NCBI GenBank assembly: GCA_026417135.1
Contig: JAOADV010000007.1
Location: 1-64,000, forward strand
Length of the DNA stretch: 64,000 bases
DNA from: Ignavibacteria bacterium
GTDB taxonomy: Bacteria > Bacteroidota > Ignavibacteria > Kapaibacteriales > UBA2268
Reading direction: 5' to 3'
How positions within the stretch are numbered: position 1 is the stretch's first letter; every line of letters starts with the position of its first letter. The notes beneath the pieces are model-generated. The model was given only the letters and a program-made list of their open reading frames with translations. It was not told the origin of the DNA and made no database searches. This document shows positions 54,912-64,000 of the stretch, piece after piece. The position numbers were made by a program, and so were the translations under genes.

Positions 54912-54958
54912 ATTTTATTAAATCTCTGTATTTTTTCAAACTCAAAATGAGGTAGTAT

Positions 54959-55342
54959 ATGAATTTCCCAGATGATTTAAAGTACACCAAAGACCACGAA
55001 TGGGTCAGAATTGTAGATAATATTGCTACAATTGGGATTACTGACCACGCACAAAGCGAACTTGGCGATATTGTTTACGTCGACATCTCGCAAGATATCG
55101 GCGAAGTGAACAAGGGTGAATCGATAGGAACTATCGAAGCAGTAAAAACTGTTGCAGATATTTTTGCTCCAGTTTCTGGGAAAGTCGTTGAAGTGAATAC
55201 TTCAATTAACGACAAGCCCGAAGTTATCAACAAAGACCCTTACGGCGATGGTTGGATTTTGAAAATCGAGATGAGTAATCCGGAGGAATTAAACGAATTG
55301 CTTTCGGCAGACGATTACAAGAAACTTATTGGACAAAGTTAA
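54959..55342 (+). CDS. gcvH: Glycine cleavage system H protein
   Basis: 127 residues. Carries the lipoyl arm that shuttles the aminomethyl group between the P, T and L proteins. The lipoyl-lysine lies in SIGTIEAVKTVADIFAPVSG (about residue 63). N-terminus PDDLKYTKDHEWVRI is standard. No gcvP, gcvT or lipoate genes are adjacent, so the rest of the system must lie elsewhere. Confidence 0.94.
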   Translation: MNFPDDLKYTKDHEWVRIVDNIATIGITDHAQSELGDIVYVDISQDIGEVNKGESIGTIEAVKTVADIFAPVSGKVVEVNTSINDKPEVINKDPYGDGWILKIEMSNPEELNELLSADDYKKLIGQS

Positions 55343-55396
55343 ATTATCATTTTTCTTTGATTTTAGATTATTTTGTAAGTACCTTGTTTCGAAGAC

Positions 55397-55705
55397 TTAG
55401 GTTTTGATTTCTTTGTTTAAAATAGTCTTAACTTTTTCGACTTTCGATTGCATTCGACTTTGTTCTCCTTTGCGGTAGTCCACTTTGATTACCGAGTAAA
55501 TTCTATTACATTGTGGTTCTAATATCTTAAAACATTCTGATATGACTTTAAAAACTTCGTCCCAATTACCTTCCATTATTGTTCCCATCGGGGTAAGTCG
55601 ATAGTTTAACCCGCTTTTGTCGATATGGGAGATGACTTGCGATACCCAAGGGCTTACACTTTCGCCCTTATCGGTTGGAAACATTGAGAATTCAACTAAA
55701 ACCAT
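55397..55705 (-). CDS. MTH1187/YkoF-family thiamine-binding protein
   Basis: About 102 residues of the thiamine-binding MTH1187 (formerly DUF77) family: VLVEFSMFPTDKGESVSPWVSQV, the ligand segment LTPMGTIMEGNWDEVFKVI and SVIKVDYRKGE. Members form tetramers and bind thiamine-like ligands. Start at ATG 55705 (MVLVEFSMFP) has AGGA 6 nt upstream, better than 55711. Convergent with gcvH. Confidence 0.85.
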   Translation of the reverse strand: MVLVEFSMFPTDKGESVSPWVSQVISHIDKSGLNYRLTPMGTIMEGNWDEVFKVISECFKILEPQCNRIYSVIKVDYRKGEQSRMQSKVEKVKTILNKEIKT

Positions 55706-55804
55706 ATACATCCTACAATTTTTTCAACAAATTTTTAAAGTTTTTTCAAGAATGAATTATTAAATTATTAAATTTGAATTTATTGACTTTTGTCTTGATT
55801 GCTA

Positions 55805-56677
55805 ATGACAAGTATAAACGAACTTTATAAACGGCTCGAAAGTTGCGATATTTGTCCCCACAACTGTAACGTTAATCGAATGGTTGGAGAAATCGGAAAG
55901 TGTGGGACAAATTCCTCTATTATTGTTTCGAGTTATGGTCCACATTTCGGCGAAGAACCCGAGCTTGTTGGTTACTTAGGTTCGGGAACTATATTTTTTT
56001 CTGGTTGCAACTTGCTTTGTGTTTTCTGTCAAAATTATACAATCAGCCATTGTCGGGAAGGAAGAAGTGTAAGTATTAATGAACTTGCAAATATAATGCT
56101 TCGATTGCAAGACATTGGTTGCCACAACATTAATTTAGTTAGCCCAACCCACTATGCTCCGCAAATTGCCCAATCTATTATCGAGGCGAAAAGCTATGGC
56201 TTAGCTATTCCAATAGTTTACAATACTGGATGTTACGATAAAGTTGAAACTTTGAAAGCTCTCGAAGGTTTGATTGATATATATATGCCAGATTTGAAAT
56301 TTTCCGACCCAAACAAAGCAAAATTATATACAGAGGCACCCGACTATTTTTATTATGCTTCGTCGGCGGTAATTGAGATGAAGCGACAAGTGGGCATTTT
56401 GGTAGTAAGAAATGGTATTGCACGTCGTGGGCTGATAATTCGTCATCTTATTCTCCCCGACAATCAGTCGGACACAATAGAAATAATAGACTTTATCGCC
56501 GAGAATCTTGGAACTGATATATATCTTAACTTAATGGACCAATATTATCCTCGATACCAAGCATATCAATATCCAAAGTTAAGCCGTTCTATAACAACAG
56601 AGGAATATTCATATTACATAGATTATGCCAAAAGTAGGGGTTTTCGCAACCCCAAATATATTTTTGGTTATGGGTAG
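55805..56677 (+). CDS. Radical SAM protein, PflX-like (putative glycyl-radical enzyme activase family)
   Basis: About 290 residues. The radical-SAM triad is SGCNLLCVFCQNYTIS (C-x3-C-x2-C), with an N-terminal Cys-rich segment CDICPHNCNVNR typical of the PflX group. Also NLVSPTHYAPQIAQSI and YMPDLKFSDP. No glycyl-radical enzyme is present nearby, and PflX-like proteins have no proven activation partner in most genomes. The ORF track opens at TTG 55799; ATG 55805 is more likely. It overlaps the convergent yggS gene by 10 bp. Confidence 0.85.
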   Translation: MTSINELYKRLESCDICPHNCNVNRMVGEIGKCGTNSSIIVSSYGPHFGEEPELVGYLGSGTIFFSGCNLLCVFCQNYTISHCREGRSVSINELANIMLRLQDIGCHNINLVSPTHYAPQIAQSIIEAKSYGLAIPIVYNTGCYDKVETLKALEGLIDIYMPDLKFSDPNKAKLYTEAPDYFYYASSAVIEMKRQVGILVVRNGIARRGLIIRHLILPDNQSDTIEIIDFIAENLGTDIYLNLMDQYYPRYQAYQYPKLSRSITTEEYSYYIDYAKSRGFRNPKYIFGYG

Positions 56678-57387
56678 TTTCTTTCTCCAAATATTGCAGT
56701 ACCAATTCTTAAGATTGTTGCACCCTCTTCGACTGCAATTAAGTAATCGTTCGTCATACCCATAGAAAGCTCGTTGAGCGGTAAATTTGGGAAAGATTTT
56801 CTAGCTTCCTCAAAAAGGCTTTTCAGTAGTTGAAATTCCTTTCGGATAACTTTTTCATCAAGCGAAAAGCTTCCAATCGTCATTAATCCACGAATTCGTA
56901 GGTTTTGCAAATCTTTGATTTCATTGATTAATTCACAAGTTAATTCGGGACTGCAACCAAATTTAGAAGCTTCGCCAGAAGTATTTACTTGGATTAAAAT
57001 ATCGATGGTTTTATTGTTTTTTTCGGCTTGCTTTTCGATTTCTTTTGCCAAATGGACTGAATCAACTGAATGTATTAAGGAAACAAAAGGAGCAATATAC
57101 TTGACTTTGTTGGTTTGAAGGTGCCCTATAAAATGCCAGTTGACTTGTTTGGATAAACTTTGATTAACAAGTTCGTACTTTGCCTTTAGCTCTTGGGCAT
57201 AATTTTCGCCGAAATCAGTTATCCCAGCATCCGCAGCATTTAAAATAGCTTCAATGGGATGAGTTTTAGTTACAGCAACTATTTTAACATTTGTAAGAAT
57301 ACCTTTCTTTTCTTTTAAATTTTCAATTGAATCGATTATGGCTTGATAATTTTTGCGAATGGTCTCTTTAGTATATTTTTCTTCCAT
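56668..57387 (-). CDS. yggS: YggS/PLPBP-family PLP homeostasis protein
   Basis: 239 residues, alanine-racemase-like barrel with no second domain. PLP lysine in VKIVAVTKTHP, then FGENYAQEL, WHFIGHLQTNKVKYI, KFGCSP, LMTIGSF and the phosphate-binding SMGMTNDYLIAVEEGATILRIGTAIFG. The family buffers pyridoxal phosphate and has no known enzyme activity. Confidence 0.93.
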   Translation of the reverse strand: MEEKYTKETIRKNYQAIIDSIENLKEKKGILTNVKIVAVTKTHPIEAILNAADAGITDFGENYAQELKAKYELVNQSLSKQVNWHFIGHLQTNKVKYIAPFVSLIHSVDSVHLAKEIEKQAEKNNKTIDILIQVNTSGEASKFGCSPELTCELINEIKDLQNLRIRGLMTIGSFSLDEKVIRKEFQLLKSLFEEARKSFPNLPLNELSMGMTNDYLIAVEEGATILRIGTAIFGERNYP

Positions 57388-57462
57388 AAAGTGTTCTTTT
57401 TTAGTATAAATTTTTTTTAAAAAGAATTTTTAATTTAATAATTTTTTAAATAGAAAAACATT

Positions 57463-58776
57463 ATGAAATACCCAGACGTTCCTATCTATATGAATCTCCC
57501 ATTTGTGGTGATGGTACTTGCCATAGCAATTATGCCATTAGCAACTCCACATTTTTGGGAGAGCAATAAGAATAAATTGTTCGTTAGTTTGATATTAGGT
57601 ATTCCAACTGCTATTTGGCTTTTATTGAATAATTTATCGGAGGCGCTTGTTCATTCTGTTTTTTTCGATTATCTACCGTTTATTATTCTATTAGGGTCAT
57701 TATTTGTTATTACTGGGGGAATTTTTCTCGAAGGAGACCTCGAAGCAAAACCTAAAACGAATCTTATTTTTTTAATAGTTGGGACAATTTTAGCTTCCTT
57801 TATGGGAACTACGGGCGCTGCTATGCTTTTAATTCGTCCGCTTTTAAAAACCAACTTCAGGCGAAAATATAAAGTTCATATTATACTTTTCTTTATTGCT
57901 TTGGTTGCAAATTGTGGTGGACTATTGACTCCGTTGGGCGACCCTCCGCTTTTTATACTGTACCTTCGTGGAGTTCCTTTCTTTTGGTTTTTTACACTTG
58001 TCAAGGAATGGTTAGTTTGTAATGTAATTTTGCTGACAGTTTTTTATTTTATTGAAAAACACTACTACAAGAAAGAATCGAAAGAGGACCTTGAACTTGA
58101 CCGTCAAGAATATGTACCATTAAAAGTCCACGGAGGATTCAATCTTATCTTCCTTCTTGGAGTTGTCTTATCTGTTGCTTTTATCAATCCATTATACATT
58201 CCATTTATGCAACCACACCATTTCAGTATGTATCTTCGGGAAATAATAATTCTTTCGATGGCAATTCTTTCGTTGATTTTCACAAAACGTGAGATAAGAA
58301 AATTGAATAGTTTCAACTGGCATCCGATAGAAGAAGTAGCCTTTTTGTTCTTAGGCATTTTCATTACTTTAACACCTTCTTTGATTTTCCTTGAACATCA
58401 CGCTAAAGATTTCGGCTTTAAAACCATTTACCAGTTTTACTATGCTGTTGGCTCTCTCAGTAGTTTCTTAGATAATACTCCGACAGCAGTTACATTCTAT
58501 TCAGTTGCAAAAGGGCTTGTCGAAGCCCAACCAGATTTATTTTTCGATAAGATTATCGTTGGGGGTATCCCCGAACATTTACTCGAAGGCATTGCAACAG
58601 CCGCAGTTTTTTTCGGCTCGATGACTTATATTGGCAATGGTCCTAACTTTATGGTAAAGGCAATTGCAGAACACGAAGGTATCGCTATGCCTCACTTTTT
58701 TGAATATATGTATAAGTTTTCATTGGTTATTCTTTTGCCAGTTTTCATACTTGTCCAGTTATTATTAATACATTGA
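57463..58776 (+). CDS. NhaD/ArsB-superfamily sodium:proton antiporter-like protein
   Basis: 437 residues with about 11-12 membrane helices. Ion-transporter-superfamily marks: ANCGGLLTPLGDPPLFILYLRG in the first half and SSFLDNTPTAVTFY in the second, the paired hairpin regions of NhaD-like antiporters, with GTTGAAMLLIRPLL. Probably Na+/H+ exchange. A citrate-type anion substrate is less likely. Confidence 0.83.
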   Translation: MKYPDVPIYMNLPFVVMVLAIAIMPLATPHFWESNKNKLFVSLILGIPTAIWLLLNNLSEALVHSVFFDYLPFIILLGSLFVITGGIFLEGDLEAKPKTNLIFLIVGTILASFMGTTGAAMLLIRPLLKTNFRRKYKVHIILFFIALVANCGGLLTPLGDPPLFILYLRGVPFFWFFTLVKEWLVCNVILLTVFYFIEKHYYKKESKEDLELDRQEYVPLKVHGGFNLIFLLGVVLSVAFINPLYIPFMQPHHFSMYLREIIILSMAILSLIFTKREIRKLNSFNWHPIEEVAFLFLGIFITLTPSLIFLEHHAKDFGFKTIYQFYYAVGSLSSFLDNTPTAVTFYSVAKGLVEAQPDLFFDKIIVGGIPEHLLEGIATAAVFFGSMTYIGNGPNFMVKAIAEHEGIAMPHFFEYMYKFSLVILLPVFILVQLLLIH

Positions 58777-58964
58777 GTTATGGTAAGATTTGTTCAAGTT
58801 AGTCGAAAATAAGTTTCTTCACTTATTATCTATGTTTGCTTTTTATTGAAAGCATTTTTCATAATCAATACCTTTTTTCAATTGTTGTTCATTTCTTTCG
58901 AAATTCTTATGTCTTGGGCTGTAATTAAATCAACTTTAAGGAACTTAAATTTTTTAGTAAAAGC

Positions 58965-58995
58965 AAAAGGCGGGCAAAGTTGCCCGCCTTTTTCG
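58965..58995. terminator. Bidirectional terminator between the antiporter and the surface protein
   Basis: Long perfect stem AAAAGGCGGGCAA/TTGCCCGCCTTTT (58965-58977/58980-58992) with a run of Ts on the plus strand and, read from the minus strand, Ts after the stem as well. It lies 188 nt after the antiporter and 14 nt after the minus-strand surface protein, so it serves both convergent genes. Confidence 0.9.
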
Positions 58996-59008
58996 TCTGT
59001 AATTTTAA

Positions 59009-62000
59009 TTACTTAGAGATTATCAATTTTTTAGTTGTGGAAAAACCATTCGAAAGCAAACGGACAGCATATACACCCGAAGAAAGAGATTTTGCGTTCA
59101 CTGTGAGCTCGTAAGTTCCTTCTTTTAAGAATTCGTTTAGTAATGGGTTAATATAGCCATTTTCAAGATTTATCAAATCGATTTTCGTATTTCCTTCGAA
59201 GCTTACGCCAAATTTAATTTGGAAGAAGTCCTCGACGACTGGATTTTGGTTTACTTCGAGGAAGTAATTTGTCGTTGCAATTACAATGGGTCGCATATCG
59301 ACAACACAAGTGTTGAAAACAATTTTTGATGTATCGCCCGATGGAACGACGCACTTGTCACGTTCGAAAAATGTTATGTTAGAAATGTAGGGATTTAATT
59401 CTTTTGCATCGGTAAGCATCAATAAAATTAAAGGTTTTGAAAGGATGCCATCCCTATTTATAGGATTTGTCCCATTTCCAATAATTCGTATACGCGAAAA
59501 CTTCTCGTCAATTTTTTCTTGGGTAGCTCTCACATTCCAAGTGTTATCCAAAATATCGCCTTTTTCGATGGATTGGAATTCGAACCACTCGGATTTGAAA
59601 ATAATGTAATATTCAAAGGCTGTAATAGAAGCATCCCGCCAGTTTCTCGACTTTGCAGTTGTTGTGAGTGGTATTTTATATCCGGGGGCAAGTTTATGTT
59701 CTGGACCATAGTCAGGAATTGTAAGAGCAACCGAAGTATTGTAGCTTGCTCCAATTAGTTCTACAAAGTAGTTGTTTCCGACGTCGCTATAAACACGAAA
59801 GAGTGCGCGGAAGCTTCCAGTCCTATTTGGAGAGAATTTTGCGGAAACTTTAATAGAATTCATTGGTGAAATTGTCATTGGAAACGAAACACCTACTAAT
59901 TCGAAGTTGTCCTTATCGCCAGAGATAAAGGCTATACTGTCGATAATTGCTTGAGTGGTAGAACTTGTATTTGTAATGGTAAATTCCTTTATTGGCTCAT
60001 CGCAAAGTAGAACCAAACCATAATTTATTGAATCGACAATAATCCCTTTTTCAATTCCATACCCAATTACTGTGGTATTTGTTGTGATGATAGAATCTGG
60101 TGCGGGTGAAGCATCGTTAATTACATTTACTTCTGCAGTCCTTCTATTTACCATCCTCGGGGTAAATCGAACAGGTAGAACTAATGAATCTCCCATTGGT
60201 AGTATGATGTTGGTTGGCGGGGCTGTTACCCATTCAAATTCATTTAAGGGATTTTGAGAAAAATTAATTGAACTGATGAACAAGTCGGCAGATTGACTTA
60301 CAGACTTAATTACAACGCTACCAATATCTGGATGTTGCGTGCCGACTAGGACCGGGGGTTGAAATTCATAACCTCGTATTTGAATTTTTGGGAGGTAACC
60401 ATAACCTTGTAACGAGCCAATTACGCTGTTGGGCGGAATTCCATCTTCTGGATGAAATTCTGGAATTACAGTGTTGCTATGTTCAAACTCAGCTTGGGGC
60501 TCGTAAAGTACTGTAATCTCGATTTGAGTTGTACCAGTTGTACTATTTTCGGGCATCAAGTCCACTGGAACTGAAGGAGTTGGATTGGGAACAATACCAT
60601 TTGGTTTAATTTTGAAATAGGCGGAGCCTTGACCAAGTTTAATGTCAGTTACTCTAACCTTCGAAGTACCAGAGTTTCTTAGAAAAACTTTGCCTTCGTT
60701 CGAAGTTCCGACGCGGCGACGGTGCCAATCGTAGTTGGTGATATAAGGACCGGGTTGTATTCCACTTCCTTTCCAGTTCGAAACACTATCGCCACTTCCA
60801 GCGTTGCTGTGGAATGTAACATCGATTTCGAAGTTACCAACAGCAGTTGGTTTAAAACAAGGCGTTTCGAGGAAGACTGTTCCACGCGGTGGAATGATAA
60901 TATCTAACTGAGGTGTGAAAGGTGAAGATATATAGAATGGTTCAGTTATACCTGTAAATCCAGTGATTACGAGGGTATCTGTTCCGGGATTTTGAATCAA
61001 CAAGCCAACCCCGGTTTGTTGCAGTTTACACACCGAGAAGTTTATTTGGACTGGACCGGCATCCCAATCTTCGACTGCAATTTTGGGAATCACTCCGCGT
61101 CCGACAACAGGAGTTTTAAAGGTATCGCAGTCGGTAACTACAAACAAAGTGTCAATATCGAGCATTGATGGAGTTAAAGATTCATCCGCTGGGGTGTAAC
61201 TCAATTTGATTGAATGAATTCCCAGAGGTGGTAATTCAATTTCTGGTGGAACGTTCCCATTGGTAATAGAAAAGACAGTTCCTTGTTTTAAGTAAATCGC
61301 TTTAATTTTTTCAGTAGTATCGGCGGAAGCGTTTTTAATTTCGACATCGATATTAGAAGTTGTATATAATCTTACTTTTCCGAAGTTTATTGGTCTAGGT
61401 CGAATTTCGATGGTATCTGGGTAATAGTAAAGGGTATCGAACGAGGAATTACCAGCGCGGTCGATGATTTGAAGATGGGCCAACGCAGGCTTCCTTTTGT
61501 TAATAACTTTGACAATAAAGCTGAAATCGTAATTGGGAGGGAAAGATTTAAATTCTTTCGGAAATTTTAACTCAGTATTGTAAGAGTCATCGAGTAAGAA
61601 AATTTCAGATATTCCTTGGTCAATTTGCCGCGGGTCGTCGTCTGGTTTCCCATTTCTTAGTTCAGTTGTTCGAATCGTAAAAATGCCACAGTCTTCTACC
61701 ACAAAAATTTCTGGGGGCAAGGTATCAGTTTCATCAACTTTGTTGAAAGCCGTACAAGCGGGCCACCCATAGCCATCAGCATTACTGAATCCGTAAATGT
61801 ACCCGCTAAACTTAGTTTTGCTTCGGACGACGTGGGCTCCGGGTTTCACCATAAGTTTAGCCCAGTAAAGGTCGGTGCCCGGAATTCGGTTGAACAGGAA
61901 TTGAGGTTGAATTTCCCAAATTGGTTTTCCATCGATTGTTATAGACTTTAATTTTTCGTTGCTTGGGTCATTTGTATCGCCGATGGCAATAATGTTGAAA

Positions 62001-63256
62001 TAATTGTCCAAGAATTGTGCTTCCGCTTCTGGGGTTTGAAAAACAGTGTTCGGAACGAATTGCTCTCTTGGTACAACGAGTATCATAAATGGGTCGAACT
62101 CTGGGGCATTGTCCCAGTCTGTGGAATATGAATATTGCATTACAAGTACTGGTTTATCTGCTTCCCAAACCGATGTCCCACGTATAGAGTATTGTTGATT
62201 TGGTTCGTTACGGGGGACATAGACTTCCTCGAATTCAGCGAAATCACCGCTTTTTCTCAATAACATTGGACCTCGTTGTCCAAGAAATTTTCCATCCTTG
62301 ATGTCGTACCATTTAACAGTAAAAGTCGTGTTATCTCTTGCAGCAATGATTCTAAAGAAATCGCCGCGACCTTTTCTTTGGAATTCAACAGTGTAGTATT
62401 TTTTCCCCCATGCTTGAACCGGTGGCATCATTTCGCAAAGCATATTACGTCCGTTCCAAAGGTCGAATGAGGGTATTAGCGTTCTTTTGTGGAAAGAGAT
62501 AAAGCCTATTGGTTTATTCGCAATTATTCTTGAACCAGAAAGGTCGAACACTCCGCGTGTTGTCCCATCCCCCATTACGCAGTAAACATCCCCAGGGTTT
62601 AACGATACTTTCCATTTGTCGCCGATTTTACGACCACCTATTGTTCTTCCAATTGTTGCTCCACGTCCTTTTAATTCAATTAATACTTCGGTTCCAACTT
62701 GTGAAGGAATGATAATGAAGCCACCACCACGAAACTCGCCGCCAGCGTTGTCTTCTCGAAAATCATAATACGAAAGGTGTATGTATTCAGTTCCCCAAGC
62801 ATTCATAGGAACGGCGAGATAACCGTCGGCTGTAAATCCTCGATGGTTAAGGACATATACCGAAATGGGTTCATTTGCTGTTAAACGAATGGCTTTTGGT
62901 GTTGGAGCTTCACTTTCTCGAACTTCCAAATTCCAAAATAGTTCGTTTCGTAGAGTCGAGAAAGTTGTTATTCTAAAAGCTTCGACTTTTTTGGTTCTAA
63001 TAAAGTTCATTCCGGGTATTTCTAATGTTACCATACAATTCTTCGACGAAGTTACGTAGATTTCAATAGCGATTTCGCCAGTGTTGCCATAGGGTTGGCG
63101 GTCGTCTTCGTTCGGTGGGATGGCTATCCAGTACTCTTTCCCTTGCGATGAGTTAAAAAGCAGTTGTTCGGCTGTGATTTTCTGTCCATATATTGTCGAA
63201 ATTGAGAGCGAAAAAAGAATAAGTAGGTAAGAAAATTGGACAAAAATTTTTTTCAT
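59009..63256 (-). CDS. Large T9SS-secreted surface protein with IgGFc-binding-like N-domain and ASH-like repeats
   Basis: 1415 residues. Signal peptide (about 1-24) is followed by a domain resembling the IgGFc-binding N-terminal family (residues about 35-510: GKEYWIAIPPNE, ITANEP-type turns, VLNHRGFTADGYLAVP, KPIGFISFHKRTLIP, GYGWPACTAF). Then several immunoglobulin-like repeats of the ASH/choice-of-anchor type with the F-x-I-x-x-P-x-x-x-P-x-x-V/I-P pattern (about 620-1190), a cohesin-like segment (TIPDYGPEHKLAPG...), and a T9SS type A tail (LINLENGYINPLLNEF to KKLIISK). Likely cell-surface or secreted adhesion protein; ligand unknown. Confidence 0.78.
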   Translation of the reverse strand: MKKIFVQFSYLLILFSLSISTIYGQKITAEQLLFNSSQGKEYWIAIPPNEDDRQPYGNTGEIAIEIYVTSSKNCMVTLEIPGMNFIRTKKVEAFRITTFSTLRNELFWNLEVRESEAPTPKAIRLTANEPISVYVLNHRGFTADGYLAVPMNAWGTEYIHLSYYDFREDNAGGEFRGGGFIIIPSQVGTEVLIELKGRGATIGRTIGGRKIGDKWKVSLNPGDVYCVMGDGTTRGVFDLSGSRIIANKPIGFISFHKRTLIPSFDLWNGRNMLCEMMPPVQAWGKKYYTVEFQRKGRGDFFRIIAARDNTTFTVKWYDIKDGKFLGQRGPMLLRKSGDFAEFEEVYVPRNEPNQQYSIRGTSVWEADKPVLVMQYSYSTDWDNAPEFDPFMILVVPREQFVPNTVFQTPEAEAQFLDNYFNIIAIGDTNDPSNEKLKSITIDGKPIWEIQPQFLFNRIPGTDLYWAKLMVKPGAHVVRSKTKFSGYIYGFSNADGYGWPACTAFNKVDETDTLPPEIFVVEDCGIFTIRTTELRNGKPDDDPRQIDQGISEIFLLDDSYNTELKFPKEFKSFPPNYDFSFIVKVINKRKPALAHLQIIDRAGNSSFDTLYYYPDTIEIRPRPINFGKVRLYTTSNIDVEIKNASADTTEKIKAIYLKQGTVFSITNGNVPPEIELPPLGIHSIKLSYTPADESLTPSMLDIDTLFVVTDCDTFKTPVVGRGVIPKIAVEDWDAGPVQINFSVCKLQQTGVGLLIQNPGTDTLVITGFTGITEPFYISSPFTPQLDIIIPPRGTVFLETPCFKPTAVGNFEIDVTFHSNAGSGDSVSNWKGSGIQPGPYITNYDWHRRRVGTSNEGKVFLRNSGTSKVRVTDIKLGQGSAYFKIKPNGIVPNPTPSVPVDLMPENSTTGTTQIEITVLYEPQAEFEHSNTVIPEFHPEDGIPPNSVIGSLQGYGYLPKIQIRGYEFQPPVLVGTQHPDIGSVVIKSVSQSADLFISSINFSQNPLNEFEWVTAPPTNIILPMGDSLVLPVRFTPRMVNRRTAEVNVINDASPAPDSIITTNTTVIGYGIEKGIIVDSINYGLVLLCDEPIKEFTITNTSSTTQAIIDSIAFISGDKDNFELVGVSFPMTISPMNSIKVSAKFSPNRTGSFRALFRVYSDVGNNYFVELIGASYNTSVALTIPDYGPEHKLAPGYKIPLTTTAKSRNWRDASITAFEYYIIFKSEWFEFQSIEKGDILDNTWNVRATQEKIDEKFSRIRIIGNGTNPINRDGILSKPLILLMLTDAKELNPYISNITFFERDKCVVPSGDTSKIVFNTCVVDMRPIVIATTNYFLEVNQNPVVEDFFQIKFGVSFEGNTKIDLINLENGYINPLLNEFLKEGTYELTVNAKSLSSGVYAVRLLSNGFSTTKKLIISK

Positions 63257-63363
63257 ATTCTATCTCCTAATCTTCTTCTAAAATTTAACAAAAAAAATCT
63301 AAATAAGTTACATAAAAAATTTGTAATAATTTAGAGTTTTATACTTTCTTTTATGAAATTTTT

Positions 63364-64000
63364 ATGGCAATTAGAAAAATTTTTCCATATATAAGCAAAC
63401 ATAAAGTAAGATTGATTGTAGGATTTGTGTTTGTTATTGCTTCTAATCTATTTGCTCTAATTATCCCAAAGTTTGTTGGTAAGGCTGTCGATTTAATTGC
63501 TCGTGGTAACTTTTTGATGAAAGAAATTTTGGAGATAATTTTTTGGATACTTCTTCTAACTATTGTCAGTGGCTTTTTTATGTATCTAACTCGCCGTATG
63601 ATAATAGTTTTATCACGCATAGTAGAGTTTGAATTAAGAGAAGATTTTCTCGATAAAGTTTCCATTTTGCCATATTCATTTTTCGCCGAGAACTCAACTG
63701 GAAGGCTAATCGCACTGGCTACAAATGATGTTGCTTCCGCTCGTGAGTTTTTAGGTCCCGCATTAATGTATACTGCAAGTACTGTAACAACTTTCGTGAT
63801 GGCGCTTTTTTTTATGTTAAACTTAGATTTGGAACTTACTTTGCTTTCGATTTTGCCTTTACCTTTGATAACGCTAACCACTTATGTGTTAGGTAGAAAA
63901 ATTTATATCTCTTTCAAAGATGTACAAGAACATTTCTCAAAATTAACTACTCAAGCACAGGAAACCTTTTCTGCGATTCGTTTGGTGAAAGCTTTTGTTC
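63364..64000 (+). CDS. ABC exporter membrane domain, N-terminal part (runs off the window)
   Basis: 212 residues seen, open to the window edge and missing from the ORF track because it has no stop. It starts MAIRKIFPYISKHKVRLIVG and has the type IV (MsbA/Sav1866-like) exporter layout: helices near 15-35, 55-75 and 135-175, the coupling-helix segment TGRLIALATNDVASAREF, and QAQETFSAIRLVKAF before the ATPase domain that must follow. The substrate (lipid A, multidrug or peptide) cannot be told. Divergent from the surface-protein gene. The minus-strand ORF 63351-63881 is its shadow. Confidence 0.88.
   Translation, partial: MAIRKIFPYISKHKVRLIVGFVFVIASNLFALIIPKFVGKAVDLIARGNFLMKEILEIIFWILLLTIVSGFFMYLTRRMIIVLSRIVEFELREDFLDKVSILPYSFFAENSTGRLIALATNDVASAREFLGPALMYTASTVTTFVMALFFMLNLDLELTLLSILPLPLITLTTYVLGRKIYISFKDVQEHFSKLTTQAQETFSAIRLVKAFV

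Noticed and set aside
63351-63881. 176-residue minus-strand ORF at the window end
   Set aside because: Antisense to the open ABC exporter frame starting at 63364, which has clear helices and coupling-helix motifs.

Overview
The window is AT-rich bacterial DNA (roughly 35-37% G+C by eye), densely packed with long co-directional runs of genes. It points to the Bacteroidota/Chlorobi (FCB) assemblage, probably a Kapabacteria- or Ignavibacteria-like lineage. The reasons are a PorX-type receiver-PglZ regulator, several surface proteins with type IX secretion (T9SS) C-terminal sorting domains, a di-heme B-type sdhCAB, weak Shine-Dalgarno sites at many genes, and a TTTG-N20-TAATTTTG promoter in front of tRNA-Lys. 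That placement is inference; there is no rRNA in the window.

Layout. 1-2300: the tail of a T9SS cargo gene, an NADP-type isocitrate dehydrogenase, and a 440-bp gap with hairpins and a degenerate palindromic repeat. 2305-5701: the sdhCAB operon (minus). 5831-13036: a tight six-gene minus-strand operon: half-length ClpB, a degenerate receiver/HD-GYP protein, FlbD, an outer-membrane barrel, an RsbW-like ATPase and a membrane-anchored P-loop NTPase. It looks like an undescribed signalling or stress module. 13148-15738: porX, tRNA-Ala(CGC), thiamine pyrophosphokinase (its end runs into the tRNA) and tRNA-Lys(TTT). 16323-24576: a TonB-dependent receptor, two glycosyltransferases, a methyltransferase, rlmB, a DMT-family exporter and a GNAT/FemAB-like protein. 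24672-30980: two adjacent, paralogous, secreted arylsulfotransferase-like propellers with FnIII repeats and T9SS tails. 31230-35110: a NarL-type two-component pair and murB.

The central feature is 35258-53207. Sixteen minus-strand genes lie almost end to end: cytidylate-kinase-like, etfB, etfA, a membrane ETF:menaquinone-oxidoreductase-like Fe-S protein, an HdrD-like protein, hdrA, mvhD, mvhG, mvhA, hypA, hypB, hypF, hypC, hypD, hypE and a probable Ni transporter. A hydrogenase maturation protease lies convergent to them. The arrangement suggests a group 3c-type [NiFe] hydrogenase wired through HdrA flavin bifurcation chemistry and ETF to the membrane quinone pool, encoded together with its full maturation and nickel supply. 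The terminal disulfide-reductase active sites of both HdrD-like proteins are partly degenerate, so the natural substrate is unlikely to be the methanogen heterodisulfide.

53526-64000: tyrosine phenol-lyase, gcvH, a thiamine-binding protein, a PflX-like radical SAM protein, a YggS-type PLP protein, an NhaD-like antiporter, a 1415-residue T9SS surface protein, and the start of an ABC exporter that runs off the window.

A whole-window signal: the tetranucleotide GATC is almost absent (I find two copies by eye, against roughly 200 expected from base composition), while TCGA is very common. Asp codons switch to GAC where the next codon begins with C. This looks like strong, long-term selection against GATC.
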